Positions 31,704 to 41,029 are shown, numbered from the stretch's first letter. The stretch is 64,000 bases of DNA from JALYGY01 sp963800975 (GCA_963800975.1 CAWDDB010000012.1:124001-188000); one strand, 5' to 3'. Translations and numbers: made by a program. Notes: generated by a model from the sequence alone, not told the origin.

Positions 31704-32426
31704 CTACGGGCGTTGGGAGAGTAGGCGCGGGGCCGTCAGGCAGACGAGGAGGACGAGGACCGCGCAGATGATCGTGGGATAAACAAAGACCTCGAGGGGC
31801 GAGATCCCGGCCCCGAGACCGAAGACCACCTTCAGGGCGTCGCTCGCGTAGGCGAAGGGGACGAAGTCCCGCAATACGGAGAGCACGCCGGTCGGATTCT
31901 GGTTGCGGAAGAAGCCGGAGATGTAGATCAGGGGGAACAGGATCGCCGTCGCGTACAGCAGCACGTCCGCCGGCGAGGACGTGAAGTTGGCGATAAAGAC
32001 GCCGATGCAGTTCGCGGTCACGAGGGTCGCGATCACCGCGAACGTCGCGGCGACGACCCAGATGAGGGGAACGGGGTGCAAGGCGTACACGACCACCAGC
32101 GCCGGCAGGAGCTGCAGGAAGTCCAGGACGGCGTTGACGGCCAGTATCTCGAAGACGACGCGGTAGGGCGAGAGCGGGGTGAGGGCGAGGCGCGCGAGTA
32201 TGCCGTCATTCAGGTCGCTGGTAAGGCTCTCGCCGGCCCCGAACGTGCCGGCCATGATCGCCACTATCCCGACCACCGCCGCGGCGTACTGGGCCGGGAT
32301 GCCGCTCGCGGCGACGGGACCGATAATGGCCAGCGGATAGAGCATCTTTATGACGAGGGAGAACCGCTTGCCGAAAAAGAGCGCCACGTCCTTCTTCCAG
32401 TAGGTGTCCGGGGGATTAAGCCTCAT
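31704..32426 (-). CDS. ABC-2 type transporter permease
   Basis: 240 residues with six predicted membrane helices; the conserved loop LNDGILARLALTPLSPYRVV and FRNQNPTGVLSVLRDFVPFAYASDAL-type segment identify an ABC-2 permease. The start overlaps the end of the ATPase gene by 11 bp. Together they form an exporter distinct from the 25489-27116 pair. Cargo unknown. Confidence 0.87.
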   Translation of the reverse strand: MRLNPPDTYWKKDVALFFGKRFSLVIKMLYPLAIIGPVAASGIPAQYAAAVVGIVAIMAGTFGAGESLTSDLNDGILARLALTPLSPYRVVFEILAVNAVLDFLQLLPALVVVYALHPVPLIWVVAATFAVIATLVTANCIGVFIANFTSSPADVLLYATAILFPLIYISGFFRNQNPTGVLSVLRDFVPFAYASDALKVVFGLGAGISPLEVFVYPTIICAVLVLLVCLTAPRLLSQRP

Positions 32427-33390
32427 CGGGCCTCAGCGCCTCCCCCGTAACCTTGACGAAGACGTCCTCGAGGTTCGGGCGCCGCACCGCGAGATCCGCG
32501 ATATCCCCTCCGGCGTCGACGATGCCCGCCACCACGTCGGCGACGAGTCCTGGCCTGTCCGCGCAATGAACCACGAGGTTCTTGCCCTCGGTGGCGACCC
32601 GCTCCACCCCCGCGATCCTCGCGACCGGTGCGTACTCAACCGGGTTGCGGAGCGTCGCCACGATGCGCTTCACGCCTCTCAAGTAAGAGACGAGTTCCTC
32701 CGGCGTCCCCTCGGCAACCACCTTGCCCCTGTAGAGAAAGGCGACGCGGTCGCAGAGCGCTTCTACCTCGTCGACCTGGTTGCTCGCGAGCACGATGGCC
32801 GCGCCCGCGGCCGCCAGCTCCCGGATCATGCCCTGGTAGGCAAGCTGCGAGGTGTAGTCCAGGCCCAGCGATGGCTCGTCGAGGAGAAGCAACCGCGGTC
32901 CGTGCGCCAAGGCCTCGATGAGCGCGAGCTTCTTGCCCATTCCGTAGGAGTAGGTCTTCGCGGGGTCGTCCCTGTACTCCGCGAGCTCGAAGTAGTCGAA
33001 CAGCTGCGCGAGGACGTCGTTCGCTTTCTCTTCCTCCATCCCGTACGCGCGGGCGAAGAGATAAGCGTTGGCCCACCCTGAGAGGTCCCCGTAGTGGGTC
33101 GGACGGTCGACCACGAGCCCGAGCCCGGCCCGAACCCTCCGCTTCTGGGCGAGTCCATCCGTCCCACCGACGTGGTAGGTGCCGGAGTCTGGGATGAGGG
33201 CCGTGGAGAGGACCCGGAGAAGCGTGCTCTTTCCCGAGCCGTTAGGTCCGACGAGGCCGAAGATCTCGCCCTCGCCCACCGATAGGCTCACGTCCGTGAC
33301 GCCGCGGCCGCTTGACCTGTACAGGCGGGTTATGTTCTTTGCTTCGAGCGTGGCGTCTCCCGGCTTGCCTACGACACTCTGAGGCGACAC
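32416..33390 (-). CDS. ABC transporter ATP-binding protein
   Basis: 324 residues. Walker A LVGPNGSGKST near residue 47, signature YSYGMGKKLALIEAL near residue 147 (SYGMGKK instead of LSGGQ), Walker B LLLLDEPSLGLD near residue 165; the usual switch His is replaced by Asn in LASNQVDEVEALCDRV, which could slow hydrolysis. The C-terminal 90 residues form the regulatory extension seen in ABC-2 exporters. It is encoded with the overlapping permease downstream. Confidence 0.9.
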   Translation of the reverse strand: MSPQSVVGKPGDATLEAKNITRLYRSSGRGVTDVSLSVGEGEIFGLVGPNGSGKSTLLRVLSTALIPDSGTYHVGGTDGLAQKRRVRAGLGLVVDRPTHYGDLSGWANAYLFARAYGMEEEKANDVLAQLFDYFELAEYRDDPAKTYSYGMGKKLALIEALAHGPRLLLLDEPSLGLDYTSQLAYQGMIRELAAAGAAIVLASNQVDEVEALCDRVAFLYRGKVVAEGTPEELVSYLRGVKRIVATLRNPVEYAPVARIAGVERVATEGKNLVVHCADRPGLVADVVAGIVDAGGDIADLAVRRPNLEDVFVKVTGEALRPDEA

Positions 33391-33618
33391 CCATTCTAAT
33401 GGCGTTTCGCGAAGCCGGTTGTTAGGCGCATCACCCCGACGACATGTCTCGCTCCCCGATTCTCGACGGCGAGCAAGGACGCTTCACCAAGCGATCCACC
33501 CGACGCACCCAGCCTCAGACGCGTTCCAGCCTCCTCGACTTTGGGCTATAGTGTGTTTGCAAGTAGAAGAGCAAGAGGTCGCCAACCAATGCCTTCGTGC
33601 GGAGGCCATCGAGAGCCC

Positions 33619-35319
33619 ATGGAGACGGACCGCCCTTCCCAGCACCAACCCACCGCGACCATCGAAGCTGGCTACGAAGCCCTGGCCCGAGGAGCCTGGG
33701 AGGAGGCGCGCTCCGCGTTCGAGGACGCCACGAGAGTGGAGGAGTCGCCCGAGGCTCTTGAGGGCCTGGCTGTGGCGGCGTGGTGGCTCGAAGATGCCCG
33801 GACCACGACGGATGCTCGCAGGCGCGCCTACCGTCTGTATCGCGAGGCGGGTGACCAGCAGGGCGCGGCCCGGATCGCTATCGGGCTTTCGACGGATCAC
33901 TTCTTCGAAGGCGAGGGGGCCGTAGCCCGCGGATGGGTCCAGCGGGCCCACCGTCTGCTGGAGGGTCTGGATCCTAGCTCGGAATGCGGCTGGCTCGCGA
34001 TCTGGGAGGCGCACATGGCGCTGGACATCGACCACGACTCCGCCGCCGCGGAGAGGCTCGCCGGCGAGGCGGTCGCGTTAGGCAAGTCGCTTGGCGATTT
34101 CGACCTCGAGATGCTGGGGATCGCCTACCTGGGCCTCGCGATGGTGAACCGGGGAATGATTGTCGAGGGCATGCGCTGCCTCGATGAGGCCACGACGGCG
34201 GCGATGTCAGGCGAGATAAGCGACATAGACGCGACCGCCACGGTTTGCTGCTGTCTGCTCTACGCGTGCGAGCGCGTGCGCGACTACGCGCGCGCCGCGG
34301 AGTGGTGCGCGCGGCTGAAAGAGTTCTGCGAGCGCTTCTCGTATGAGTGGATGTTGGCCTTCTGCCGAGTCCACTACGCTGGCACGCTTATGTGGCGCGG
34401 CGCCTGGGCCGAGGCCGAGGTCGAGCTGGAGGCCTCCACCCGCGCGCTCAAACGGGCCCGTCCCGCCCAGGCCGCCGAAGCGCTCGTGCATCTCGCGGAG
34501 CTCCGTTGCCGGCAAGGCCGCTTCGAAGAAGCGGAGGTATTGCTCCTGCAAGCCGAGTCAGACCCGTTCCGGATGATGGGGAGCATCCCAGCATGTCTCG
34601 TCCGCGCCGAATTGGCGCTCGACCTCGACGAACCGGAGAACGCCCTCGACCTGGCGGAGCGCTTCCTCAGGGCCATCGCGGACGAGGACCGGATGGAGCG
34701 CGTGGCCGCCTTAGAGGTGCTCGTTCGTGCCCGGCTCGCGACAGGACGGCACGATCAGGCGCAGGAGGCGATGGAGGAGCTTCGCTCGATGGCAACCGAG
34801 ATCAACACCGGTCCGATGCGAGGATCAGCCCGCTTCGCGGAGGGCCTGATCTCGGCGGCAAAAGCGGACCACGAGACGGCGAAGCAATGCCTGGAGGACG
34901 CCGTAGGCCTGTTCGAGCGCAGCGGCGCGCCGTTCGAGGCGGCTCGCGCGCGCCTCGAACTCGCTCGCTGCCTGTTCTCCCTCGACCGGCCGGACGCCGC
35001 GGAGTTACAGGCTCGAAACGCATCGGAATCGTTCCAGGGGTTGGGAGCAATCCCCGAGGCCAAACGCACAGAAGCTCTATTGATGGAGATCACTCCCCGC
35101 ACGCGGGCCGGCGCGTTACCCGATCTGGCCGGTCTCTCGCGGCGGGAAGTGGAGGTCCTTCGCTTGGTCGCACAGGGTTTGAGCAACGGAGAGATCGCCA
35201 CCCGTCTCACTTTGAGCGAACACACGGTACACCGCCACGTTACCAACATCCTGCGCAAGCTGGATCTGCCATCCCGCACGGCTGCTGCGGCGTACGCGTT
35301 CCGCAACAGCTTGCTCTGA
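33619..35319 (+). CDS. LuxR family regulator with TPR-like domain
   Basis: 566 residues from the ATG in METDRPSQHQPT; earlier in-frame starts at 33541 and 33589 lie in sequence that looks like promoter (TATAGT at 33546-33551). About 450 residues of helical TPR-like repeats (for example ALARGAWEEARSAFEDATRV, RCRQGRFEEAEVLLLQA) precede a C-terminal GerE helix-turn-helix: LSRREVEVLRLVAQGLSNGEIATRLTLSEHTVHRHVTNIL. There is no P-loop, so it is a short relative of LAL regulators. It is followed by the FAD oxidoreductase gene; the palindromes between them may be its targets. Confidence 0.88.
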   Translation: METDRPSQHQPTATIEAGYEALARGAWEEARSAFEDATRVEESPEALEGLAVAAWWLEDARTTTDARRRAYRLYREAGDQQGAARIAIGLSTDHFFEGEGAVARGWVQRAHRLLEGLDPSSECGWLAIWEAHMALDIDHDSAAAERLAGEAVALGKSLGDFDLEMLGIAYLGLAMVNRGMIVEGMRCLDEATTAAMSGEISDIDATATVCCCLLYACERVRDYARAAEWCARLKEFCERFSYEWMLAFCRVHYAGTLMWRGAWAEAEVELEASTRALKRARPAQAAEALVHLAELRCRQGRFEEAEVLLLQAESDPFRMMGSIPACLVRAELALDLDEPENALDLAERFLRAIADEDRMERVAALEVLVRARLATGRHDQAQEAMEELRSMATEINTGPMRGSARFAEGLISAAKADHETAKQCLEDAVGLFERSGAPFEAARARLELARCLFSLDRPDAAELQARNASESFQGLGAIPEAKRTEALLMEITPRTRAGALPDLAGLSRREVEVLRLVAQGLSNGEIATRLTLSEHTVHRHVTNILRKLDLPSRTAAAAYAFRNSLL

Positions 35320-35335
35320 TAGTACGGGCGGATCA

Positions 35336-35388
35336 ATAGCCAGAATTGGCTATACCTTGTCCTTTCGAAGATAGCCACATCTGGCGAA
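35336..35388. promoter_or_regulatory. Paired palindromes upstream of the FAD oxidoreductase
   Basis: ATAGCCA-GAAT-TGGCTAT (35336-35353, perfect 7-bp arms) and ATAGCCA-CATC-TGGCGAA (35371-35388) share spacing and lie 35 bp apart. GGCTATA also occurs in the -10 region of the LuxR gene (33545). They are candidate sites for the neighbouring LuxR-type regulator. The rest of the 361-bp gap 35320-35680 shows no gene I can support. Confidence 0.5.
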
Positions 35389-35680
35389 GTAGCGAGCGCA
35401 GCCGATCCTTAACCTCTTGCCAGGTGCACCTCGAGTGAACGCAAGGTTTCGGGAAGGAGCGATGGTGTCATGCCGGATGCCACGATTTCGACCCCGGCGG
35501 GGTCGGATGTCGAAGGTCTGATAGCGAAATCGGAGGCATTGACCTGGATGTGATTCCGGAGCGACACCCCAGTCCAATCCGAACGCTGTAAATGGGGCGA
35601 ACGCCCGATGCTGCCTCGGCTGCAGCCTGCCACAGTGACTCAACCAGACCATCCGCGAGCGATGGTGGAAACGAGGACGC

Positions 35681-37042
35681 ATGACAGTGGACAACATCGC
35701 CTTGCGCGGCGAACTAATCCGTCCTGAGGATGAGGGCTACCACGACGCGCGCCGGGTTTGGAACGCCATGATCGACCGGCGACCGGCGCTCATCGCCCGC
35801 TGCGCCGGCGCGGCCGACGTGATCTCTGCCGTGAACCTCGCCCGCGAGCGCGAGATGCTCGTCTCGATCCGCGGCGGCGGTCACAACGTCGCGGGCAACG
35901 CGGTCTGCGACGACGGCCTGATGATCGACCTCTCCCCTATGAAGGGCATCCGGGTCGATCCTGCCGCGATGACGGCGCGCGCCGAGCCTGGCGTCGTCTG
36001 GGCCGAGTTCGACCGCGAGACCCAGGCGTTCGGCCTGGCGACCACCGGCGGCCTCGTGGGGAGCACGGGCATCGCCGGCTACACCCTGGGTGGCGGCTAC
36101 GGCTGGCTACAGAGCAAGCACGGCCTCGCCTGCGACAACCTGCTCTCGGCCGATGTCGTGACCGCCGATGGACGCCTGTTGCGGGCCAGCGCCGAGGAGA
36201 ACTCGGATCTCTTCTGGGCGCTGCGTGGTGGCGGGGGCAACTTCGGCGTCGTCACCTCCTATGAGTACCGGCTTCACCCGCTCGGAGAGGTGCTCGCGGG
36301 GATTGTGGTCCATCCGGTAGCTCGCGCTCCCGAGGTGCTTCGCTTCTACCGGGAGTTCACCGCCGACGCGCCCGACGAGTTGACGATCGAGGCCGGCTTC
36401 GCTACCGACCCGGAAGACGGAAGCAGCCTGATCTGCCTCGTCCTCTGCTACTCTGGGGATGTCGTCGAGGGCGAGCGCGTCATCGAGCCGGTCCGGAAGT
36501 TCGGCCCGCCGATCGCCGACATGATCTCTCGGATGCCGTACACGGCGCTGCAGTCGATGTTCGATGAGGCACTACCGCCCGGTCGCCACAACTACTGGAA
36601 GTCGAGCTGGCTCGGCGAGGCGAGCGACGAAGCGCTCGATACCATCGTGCAGCATGCCTCGGCGATGGCCTCGCCGTACTCGATGGTCTTCCTCCAGCAC
36701 TTCCACGGCGCCTACAGCCGGGTAGGCGCCCACGAGACCGCCTACCCGCACCGGGATCCCTCCTACAACCTGCTCATCTTCGCGAGCTGGACCGACCCGG
36801 CGGAGTCGGAGCACGTCGGGTGGGCGCGGGAACTCTTCCGAGCCATGCAACCGCACGCCGCTGGCAAGGTCTTCCCGAACTTCCTGGGCCAGGACGAGGA
36901 TGCCCAGCGGGTCCGCAGCGCCTACGGCGAGAACTACGAGCGGCTGCTCGAGGTGAAGAACAGGTACGACCCGACCAACTTCTTCCGCATGAACCAGAAC
37001 ATACAACAGGGTCGCCCCGGATCGGAGAAGGTTGGAGCTTAG
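35681..37042 (+). CDS. FAD-binding oxidoreductase, berberine bridge enzyme-like
   Basis: 453 residues. The PCMH-type FAD domain shows SIRGGGHNVAGNAVCDDG near residue 63, where the His of GGGHN is the usual 8-alpha covalent FAD attachment point, and GGLVGSTGIAGYTLGGGYGW, CDNLLSADVVTADG, LFWALRGGGGNFGVVT. The C-terminal BBE motif is NYERLLEVKNRYDPTNFFRMNQNI. Members oxidise alcohols, sugars or alkaloid-like substrates with O2. No signal peptide is seen, so a cytoplasmic oxidase is likely. Confidence 0.93.
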   Translation: MTVDNIALRGELIRPEDEGYHDARRVWNAMIDRRPALIARCAGAADVISAVNLAREREMLVSIRGGGHNVAGNAVCDDGLMIDLSPMKGIRVDPAAMTARAEPGVVWAEFDRETQAFGLATTGGLVGSTGIAGYTLGGGYGWLQSKHGLACDNLLSADVVTADGRLLRASAEENSDLFWALRGGGGNFGVVTSYEYRLHPLGEVLAGIVVHPVARAPEVLRFYREFTADAPDELTIEAGFATDPEDGSSLICLVLCYSGDVVEGERVIEPVRKFGPPIADMISRMPYTALQSMFDEALPPGRHNYWKSSWLGEASDEALDTIVQHASAMASPYSMVFLQHFHGAYSRVGAHETAYPHRDPSYNLLIFASWTDPAESEHVGWARELFRAMQPHAAGKVFPNFLGQDEDAQRVRSAYGENYERLLEVKNRYDPTNFFRMNQNIQQGRPGSEKVGA

Positions 37043-37140
37043 TGCATGGTCAAGCGACCTCCTGGGGAACAGAGAGATGCTCGTAATGCGGACAACCGAA
37101 GTCCCCATAGACCGTCTTGGCACCCTTCTCGCACAGTTCC

Positions 37141-37200
37141 AGGCAACTTTGCCTACCCTAGGCTCTCCGGAGATTAGGTAAGGCTACCGACGCGGTGGGT
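37141..37200. promoter_or_regulatory. Palindromic segment upstream of the secreted protein
   Basis: AGGCAA-CT-TTGCCT is a palindrome at 37141-37154; TTAGGTAAGGCTACCGA at 37184-37200 resembles the left half of a DtxR/IdeR iron box but the right half is poor. Kept only as a weak regulatory candidate. Confidence 0.2.
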
Positions 37201-37261
37201 GCTTGTCCTGATTAGGATGTGGATGGTGCCGAGATCACGGAGCTATGGGAAGGAGAGATCG

Positions 37262-37942
37262 ATGAGGAGCAGAATGGCACGCAGTATCTTCTTCGGAGCG
37301 CTGCGGGTGGGCAGGGCGACGATGATCACCGTTCTCCTGGCGGGCGTGTTCGCAGTCGTCTTTGGCGCCGCGACCACGGCCCTGGCCGCCGCTCCCGGAG
37401 ATCCCCTCAGGCTGGGCCGGGTCAACGCCATCGACGCGCTCACCAGAGTCGTCGGTGTAGAGCCGGGCGCGCTTGTAACGGTGGATAACAACAGCCCAGC
37501 GGCCGCGGCGCGGGCTCTGGATCTGAGGGTCGAGCCGAACAGGGCGCCCCTGACGGTAAACGCAAACGCGGGAAAGGCAACCAACCTCGACGCCGATCAG
37601 CTGGACGGACGAAACGCCGAGTGCCCGGTCGGGACCCAGTTCTTCCTCGGCGCCTGCTGGGAAGAGGAACGTCGGCCCCAGACCAGCATCAGCACCGTGT
37701 TCAACGCCATGAGCGACTGTGGCGACGAGGGCCGCTACCTTCCGCACGCGCTGGAGTCTAGAGAGTACGCCAGGGAGTTCAGGGGCCTCAGCGACGCCGA
37801 CGTCCTGGAATGGACCCAGACCGTCTTCAGCGAGGACGGCCTGGGGACCTCGGGGTTCGCGGTCAGTCGCCTGGGTGGCATCGCTATCGAGGACAACCAG
37901 GCTCTTCACCCATACCGTTGCGTGGCACCGCTCGTCAGCTGA
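37262..37942 (+). CDS. Secreted or membrane-anchored surface protein of unknown function
   Basis: 226 residues from the ATG after AGGAGAGATCG. N-terminal basic segment, then a hydrophobic stretch (TVLLAGVFAVVFGAATTALAAA) ending in an Ala-rich signal-peptidase-like site. The mature part has GRVNAIDALTRVVGVEPGAL, VDNNSPAAAARALDLRVEP and KATNLDADQLDGRNA, a motif set I associate with repeated surface-protein modules of Rubrobacter-like bacteria. Four or five Cys in the last 100 residues may form disulphides. It sits upstream of another secreted protein. Confidence 0.7.
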   Translation: MRSRMARSIFFGALRVGRATMITVLLAGVFAVVFGAATTALAAAPGDPLRLGRVNAIDALTRVVGVEPGALVTVDNNSPAAAARALDLRVEPNRAPLTVNANAGKATNLDADQLDGRNAECPVGTQFFLGACWEEERRPQTSISTVFNAMSDCGDEGRYLPHALESREYAREFRGLSDADVLEWTQTVFSEDGLGTSGFAVSRLGGIAIEDNQALHPYRCVAPLVS

Positions 37943-38004
37943 GAGCCCCCGATGCAGGCAGCCGCACAGACCGGCGCCAGTCCAGGGAAAGGAGCAAGAG
38001 CATC

Positions 38005-38118
38005 ATGCCAGACGTCCCGATCGCGGCCCGACGGCATCGGATCACGAGGCCATTAGATTCGACGCGCCAGAGGCTAATCGCGTCAGCCGCGAAACAGCAG
38101 CGAGCGGTAATCCACTAA
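38005..38118 (+). CDS. Small basic ORF between two secreted-protein genes
   Basis: 37 residues, MPDVPIAARRHRITRPLDST to AKQQRAVIH, highly basic, with AAAGGAG 11 nt upstream of the ATG. It lies in the 205-bp gap between two secreted-protein genes and could be a real small protein or a spacer. I recognise no family. Confidence 0.3.
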   Translation: MPDVPIAARRHRITRPLDSTRQRLIASAAKQQRAVIH

Positions 38119-38147
38119 CGGGCGGGGCCGCCCTCGAGGGAGAGAGA

Positions 38148-39548
38148 ATGATCTCAACGAAGACAGAGCATCAGCGAGAGGCGAAGGGAAGGGCGCTTGC
38201 GTCGGGCTTGTTGCTGGCGGTGTTCCTGATCGCACAGGTGCTGCTCGGTGCCGGGCCTGCGCACGCCGCGACCTTCGCCGTCGGCTCCACATCCACCGCG
38301 GGGGACGCGAACCTCTCAGATAACACGTGCGATGCGAACCCGCTGCCGAACGTGACGATCTGCACGCTACCGGCGGCCATCCAGGAGGCCAACCAACTCT
38401 CCACGGGGGACACCATAAACTTCGCCATCCCCGGCAACGGACCGCACACCATTGCGCTGACCAACGAGTTGCCCAGGATCACCAAGCCCGTGACCATAAA
38501 CGGGTACTCCCAGGGCGACAGCACGCCTGCCAGGACGGCGGACGATGCCACGCCGAACACGGCCCAAACCGGCACCAACGCCGTCCTCAAGATCGAGCTT
38601 CGCGGGCCGACCGTAGGCTCCGGCTCCATAGACGGGTTGGACATAGACGCCTCAGACGTCGTCGTAAGGGGGCTGGTCATCGACAACTGCAGCGACGACG
38701 GCATCGAAATCTCCGGGACTAACGCCGTGATCGCGGGCAACTTCATCGGCACCGACCCCGACGGCGATGGCAGTCTGGGCAACCGCCTCGACGGCGTTAA
38801 CGTCGCCTTCACGGGTGACGACGCCACCATCGGGGGTACCGCACCACAGGCGCGCAACCTCATCTCCGGCAACACCGGCACCGGCGTCGACGTCGCAAAT
38901 GCTACGGGCGCAAATGTGCTGGGCAATCTCATCGGCACGGACAGGACCGGGAGATCGCCGTTGGGCAACGCCTTCCAGGGCGTGAGGCTAGGCGACTCCG
39001 GCCACACCGTGGGTGGCGATGTCGCCAACACCATCGCCTTCAACGGCGGAAACGGGGTACAGGTCTTTGGTACTGGCAACCGCATCCTCTCCAACTCCAT
39101 CTTCCGCAATGATCTGAATGGGGTAGAAATCTTCAACGGCACCGGCAACCGCATCCTCCGCAACTCGATCTCCTTCAACGGCGCTCTGGGCATAGACCTG
39201 GGGGCCGACGGCGTCACCGCTAACGACCCCAGAGACCCCGACACCGGAGCAAACAACCTGCAGAACCGCCCCGTTATCACCTCGGCCGTTACAACCGGCG
39301 GTTCGACGACCATCAGGGGGAGGCTCAACAGCACCCCCAGGAGGACCTTCAACATCCAGTTCTTCGCCACTTGCTGCGAGGGCGAACCCTTCCTGGTAGG
39401 GCAGAAGCAGGTAACGACCAGCAAGCGAGGCGCTGTCTCCTTCGTTTTCGTTCCCGACCAGGCGGTCGTCGACGGGAGCGGGATGGTAGCCACTGCCACG
39501 AATGCCGGCAACACATCCGAGTTCTCGAATACCGCGACCGTGAACTAG
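38148..39548 (+). CDS. Secreted right-handed beta-helix repeat protein
   Basis: 466 residues. A signal peptide is clear: basic start, then ALASGLLLAVFLIAQVLLGA and cleavage near GPAHAATF. The mature protein contains parallel beta-helix rungs, e.g. LDIDASDVVVRGLVIDNCSD, GIEISGTNAVIAGNFIGTD, NAVLGNLIGTDRTG-like and GNRILSNSIFRNDLNGVEI; NFIGTDPDG is a common motif of such proteins. The C-terminal 90 residues form a separate beta-rich domain. No PEL or glycosidase catalytic residues are recognisable, so an adhesive or structural surface role is as likely as enzymatic. Confidence 0.82.
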   Translation: MISTKTEHQREAKGRALASGLLLAVFLIAQVLLGAGPAHAATFAVGSTSTAGDANLSDNTCDANPLPNVTICTLPAAIQEANQLSTGDTINFAIPGNGPHTIALTNELPRITKPVTINGYSQGDSTPARTADDATPNTAQTGTNAVLKIELRGPTVGSGSIDGLDIDASDVVVRGLVIDNCSDDGIEISGTNAVIAGNFIGTDPDGDGSLGNRLDGVNVAFTGDDATIGGTAPQARNLISGNTGTGVDVANATGANVLGNLIGTDRTGRSPLGNAFQGVRLGDSGHTVGGDVANTIAFNGGNGVQVFGTGNRILSNSIFRNDLNGVEIFNGTGNRILRNSISFNGALGIDLGADGVTANDPRDPDTGANNLQNRPVITSAVTTGGSTTIRGRLNSTPRRTFNIQFFATCCEGEPFLVGQKQVTTSKRGAVSFVFVPDQAVVDGSGMVATATNAGNTSEFSNTATVN

Positions 39549-39705
39549 CCCCGAGGGAGCACCAAGCGAAGAACAGATGCCCGGACAGTCGTCACAGAGT
39601 CCAACCGTCGAAAGGAAGTTAGCGACGTACACGAAACAGCGCAGCGTTGACCATCGGTCAGAAGATGAGTACAACCAGAGGCGTGAGGAGAACGAGGAGG
39701 CAGAG

Positions 39706-40545
39706 ATGACCGAAACCCAGACGTCCGTGCTGGACGTATACCGCATGACCAACAAACTGGAGGACGCGCTCCTCGATGTGATCGTCACAAGACTCGAAGC
39801 CCGTGGAAAGCACCGGTTCTTCCAGAACGTGTTGCGAGAGTACCTGGACGCGATGGACATCGATTCGGCGCACACCGTGCTCGATATGGGTTGTGGGACA
39901 GGAGTCGCGGCACGTGCCATTGCCCGGCGAGCGGGTTTTTCGGGCAAGGTTACAGGAATCGACCTCAGCCCGTATCTGGCGAAAGCGGCGCAGCGCCTGG
40001 CGGATGAAGAAGGGCTAAGCGGGCAGGTCGAGTTTCGCTCCGGTGATACGCAAAGTCTCGATACTCCCGATGGGGAATTCGATGCCGTGGTAGCTCACAC
40101 GCTGGTGAGCCACCTGGAAGAGCCGTTGGCGATGCTCGAGAAAGCGCGAAGGATCGTCAAGCCGGGCGGGCTGATCACCATCTTCGATGGCGATTACGCG
40201 TCGCTGACCTTTGCACTAGACGACCCGGCACAGGGCAGAAGGTACGACGAAGCCCTCATCAATGGGCTGGTGACCAGTCCTCGGGTCATGAGACAAATGC
40301 CGCGCTTGCTCCGCCGAGCCGGTCTGGAGATGGTCGAGATGTTCCCGTACTTGATGGCGGAGGCGGGAGAGGGCGATTTCTGGATCTCCGCCATCGATTC
40401 GTTCGAGAAACTGGCGCCGAAGTCGGGAACAATGACCGATGCGGAGGCCACCAGGTGGGCAAACGCGCTGCGCAATGACTCCGAAGAAGGCGTGTTCTTC
40501 GGGGCGAGCAATTACTACGCCTACATCGCAAAACGACCCGAGTAA
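39706..40545 (+). CDS. Class I SAM-dependent methyltransferase
   Basis: 279 residues from the ATG after ACGAGGAGG. The SAM-binding motif I is VLDMGCGTGVAARAIARRA near residue 65, followed by TGIDLSPYLAKAA (acidic motif), GDTQSLDTPDGEFDAVVA and LEKARRIVKPGGLITIFDGD. This is a UbiE/Methyltransf_11-type Rossmann enzyme acting on a small molecule. The C-terminal part (DALINGLVTSPRVMRQMP-like) has an extended insertion. It has no obvious pathway partner. Confidence 0.9.
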   Translation: MTETQTSVLDVYRMTNKLEDALLDVIVTRLEARGKHRFFQNVLREYLDAMDIDSAHTVLDMGCGTGVAARAIARRAGFSGKVTGIDLSPYLAKAAQRLADEEGLSGQVEFRSGDTQSLDTPDGEFDAVVAHTLVSHLEEPLAMLEKARRIVKPGGLITIFDGDYASLTFALDDPAQGRRYDEALINGLVTSPRVMRQMPRLLRRAGLEMVEMFPYLMAEAGEGDFWISAIDSFEKLAPKSGTMTDAEATRWANALRNDSEEGVFFGASNYYAYIAKRPE

Positions 40546-40621
40546 GGTCTGCCGGTAAGGGGATGAGGTCGAATAGCGGTGACGAGCGAGTGTGTGTGGG
40601 GCCTGCGGTGGGCCAACGGCG

Positions 40622-41029
40622 ATGTTCCTGGGCATCGCCCGGAACGCGGTCTGGGGTGAAACGACGGGCAAGGCAGCCGAAGAACGCGTAAAGCAGATTA
40701 TCGTGGTCAACGAGTCACTCGAACTGCCCAGGGGCAAACTGGCCGCACAGGTTGCTCACGCAGCCGTAGCCGCGTTTCTCGAAGCTGATGAGGTGGCGAA
40801 GGGGCTTTGGTTAACAACCGGGATGCCCAAAGTGGTTCTGAAAAGTGCGGGTGCCGGGGAGCTGAGACGGCTCGAGAACGAGGCCAGAGATCGCGGTATT
40901 CCGGCTTGCCTCATCACCGACGCAGGCAGAACCGTGTTGCCTGCGGGAACGATCACGTGTCTAGGGCTTGGGCCGGCCCCAGCAACAGCGTTGGACGAAT
41001 TGACGGGGGAGCTGAAGCTCGTGCGGTGA
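40622..41029 (+). CDS. Peptidyl-tRNA hydrolase, Pth2 family
   Basis: About 135 residues; ATG at 40622 (no strong ribosome-binding site, start uncertain). KQIIVVNESLELPRGKLAAQVAHAAVAA is the Pth2 N-terminus with the conserved KGKxxAQxxHA-type motif, and CLITDAGRTVLPAGTITCLGLGPAP is the C-terminal core (TxIAxGxxTVLAIGP pattern). Pth2 enzymes free tRNA from peptidyl-tRNA and are standard in archaea and eukaryotes but occasional in bacteria, where Pth1 is the rule. Confidence 0.85.
   Translation: MFLGIARNAVWGETTGKAAEERVKQIIVVNESLELPRGKLAAQVAHAAVAAFLEADEVAKGLWLTTGMPKVVLKSAGAGELRRLENEARDRGIPACLITDAGRTVLPAGTITCLGLGPAPATALDELTGELKLVR

Noticed and set aside
35470..35553. 27-codon ORF in the LuxR-oxidase gap
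   Set aside because: No ribosome-binding site fits its own ATG (the AAGGAG nearby serves another ATG 8 bases upstream that terminates after 19 codons), and no family resemblance.
37184..37202. DtxR/IdeR iron box upstream of the secreted protein
   Set aside because: Only the left half matches; six of the last seven positions do not, and the downstream genes have no iron-related function.
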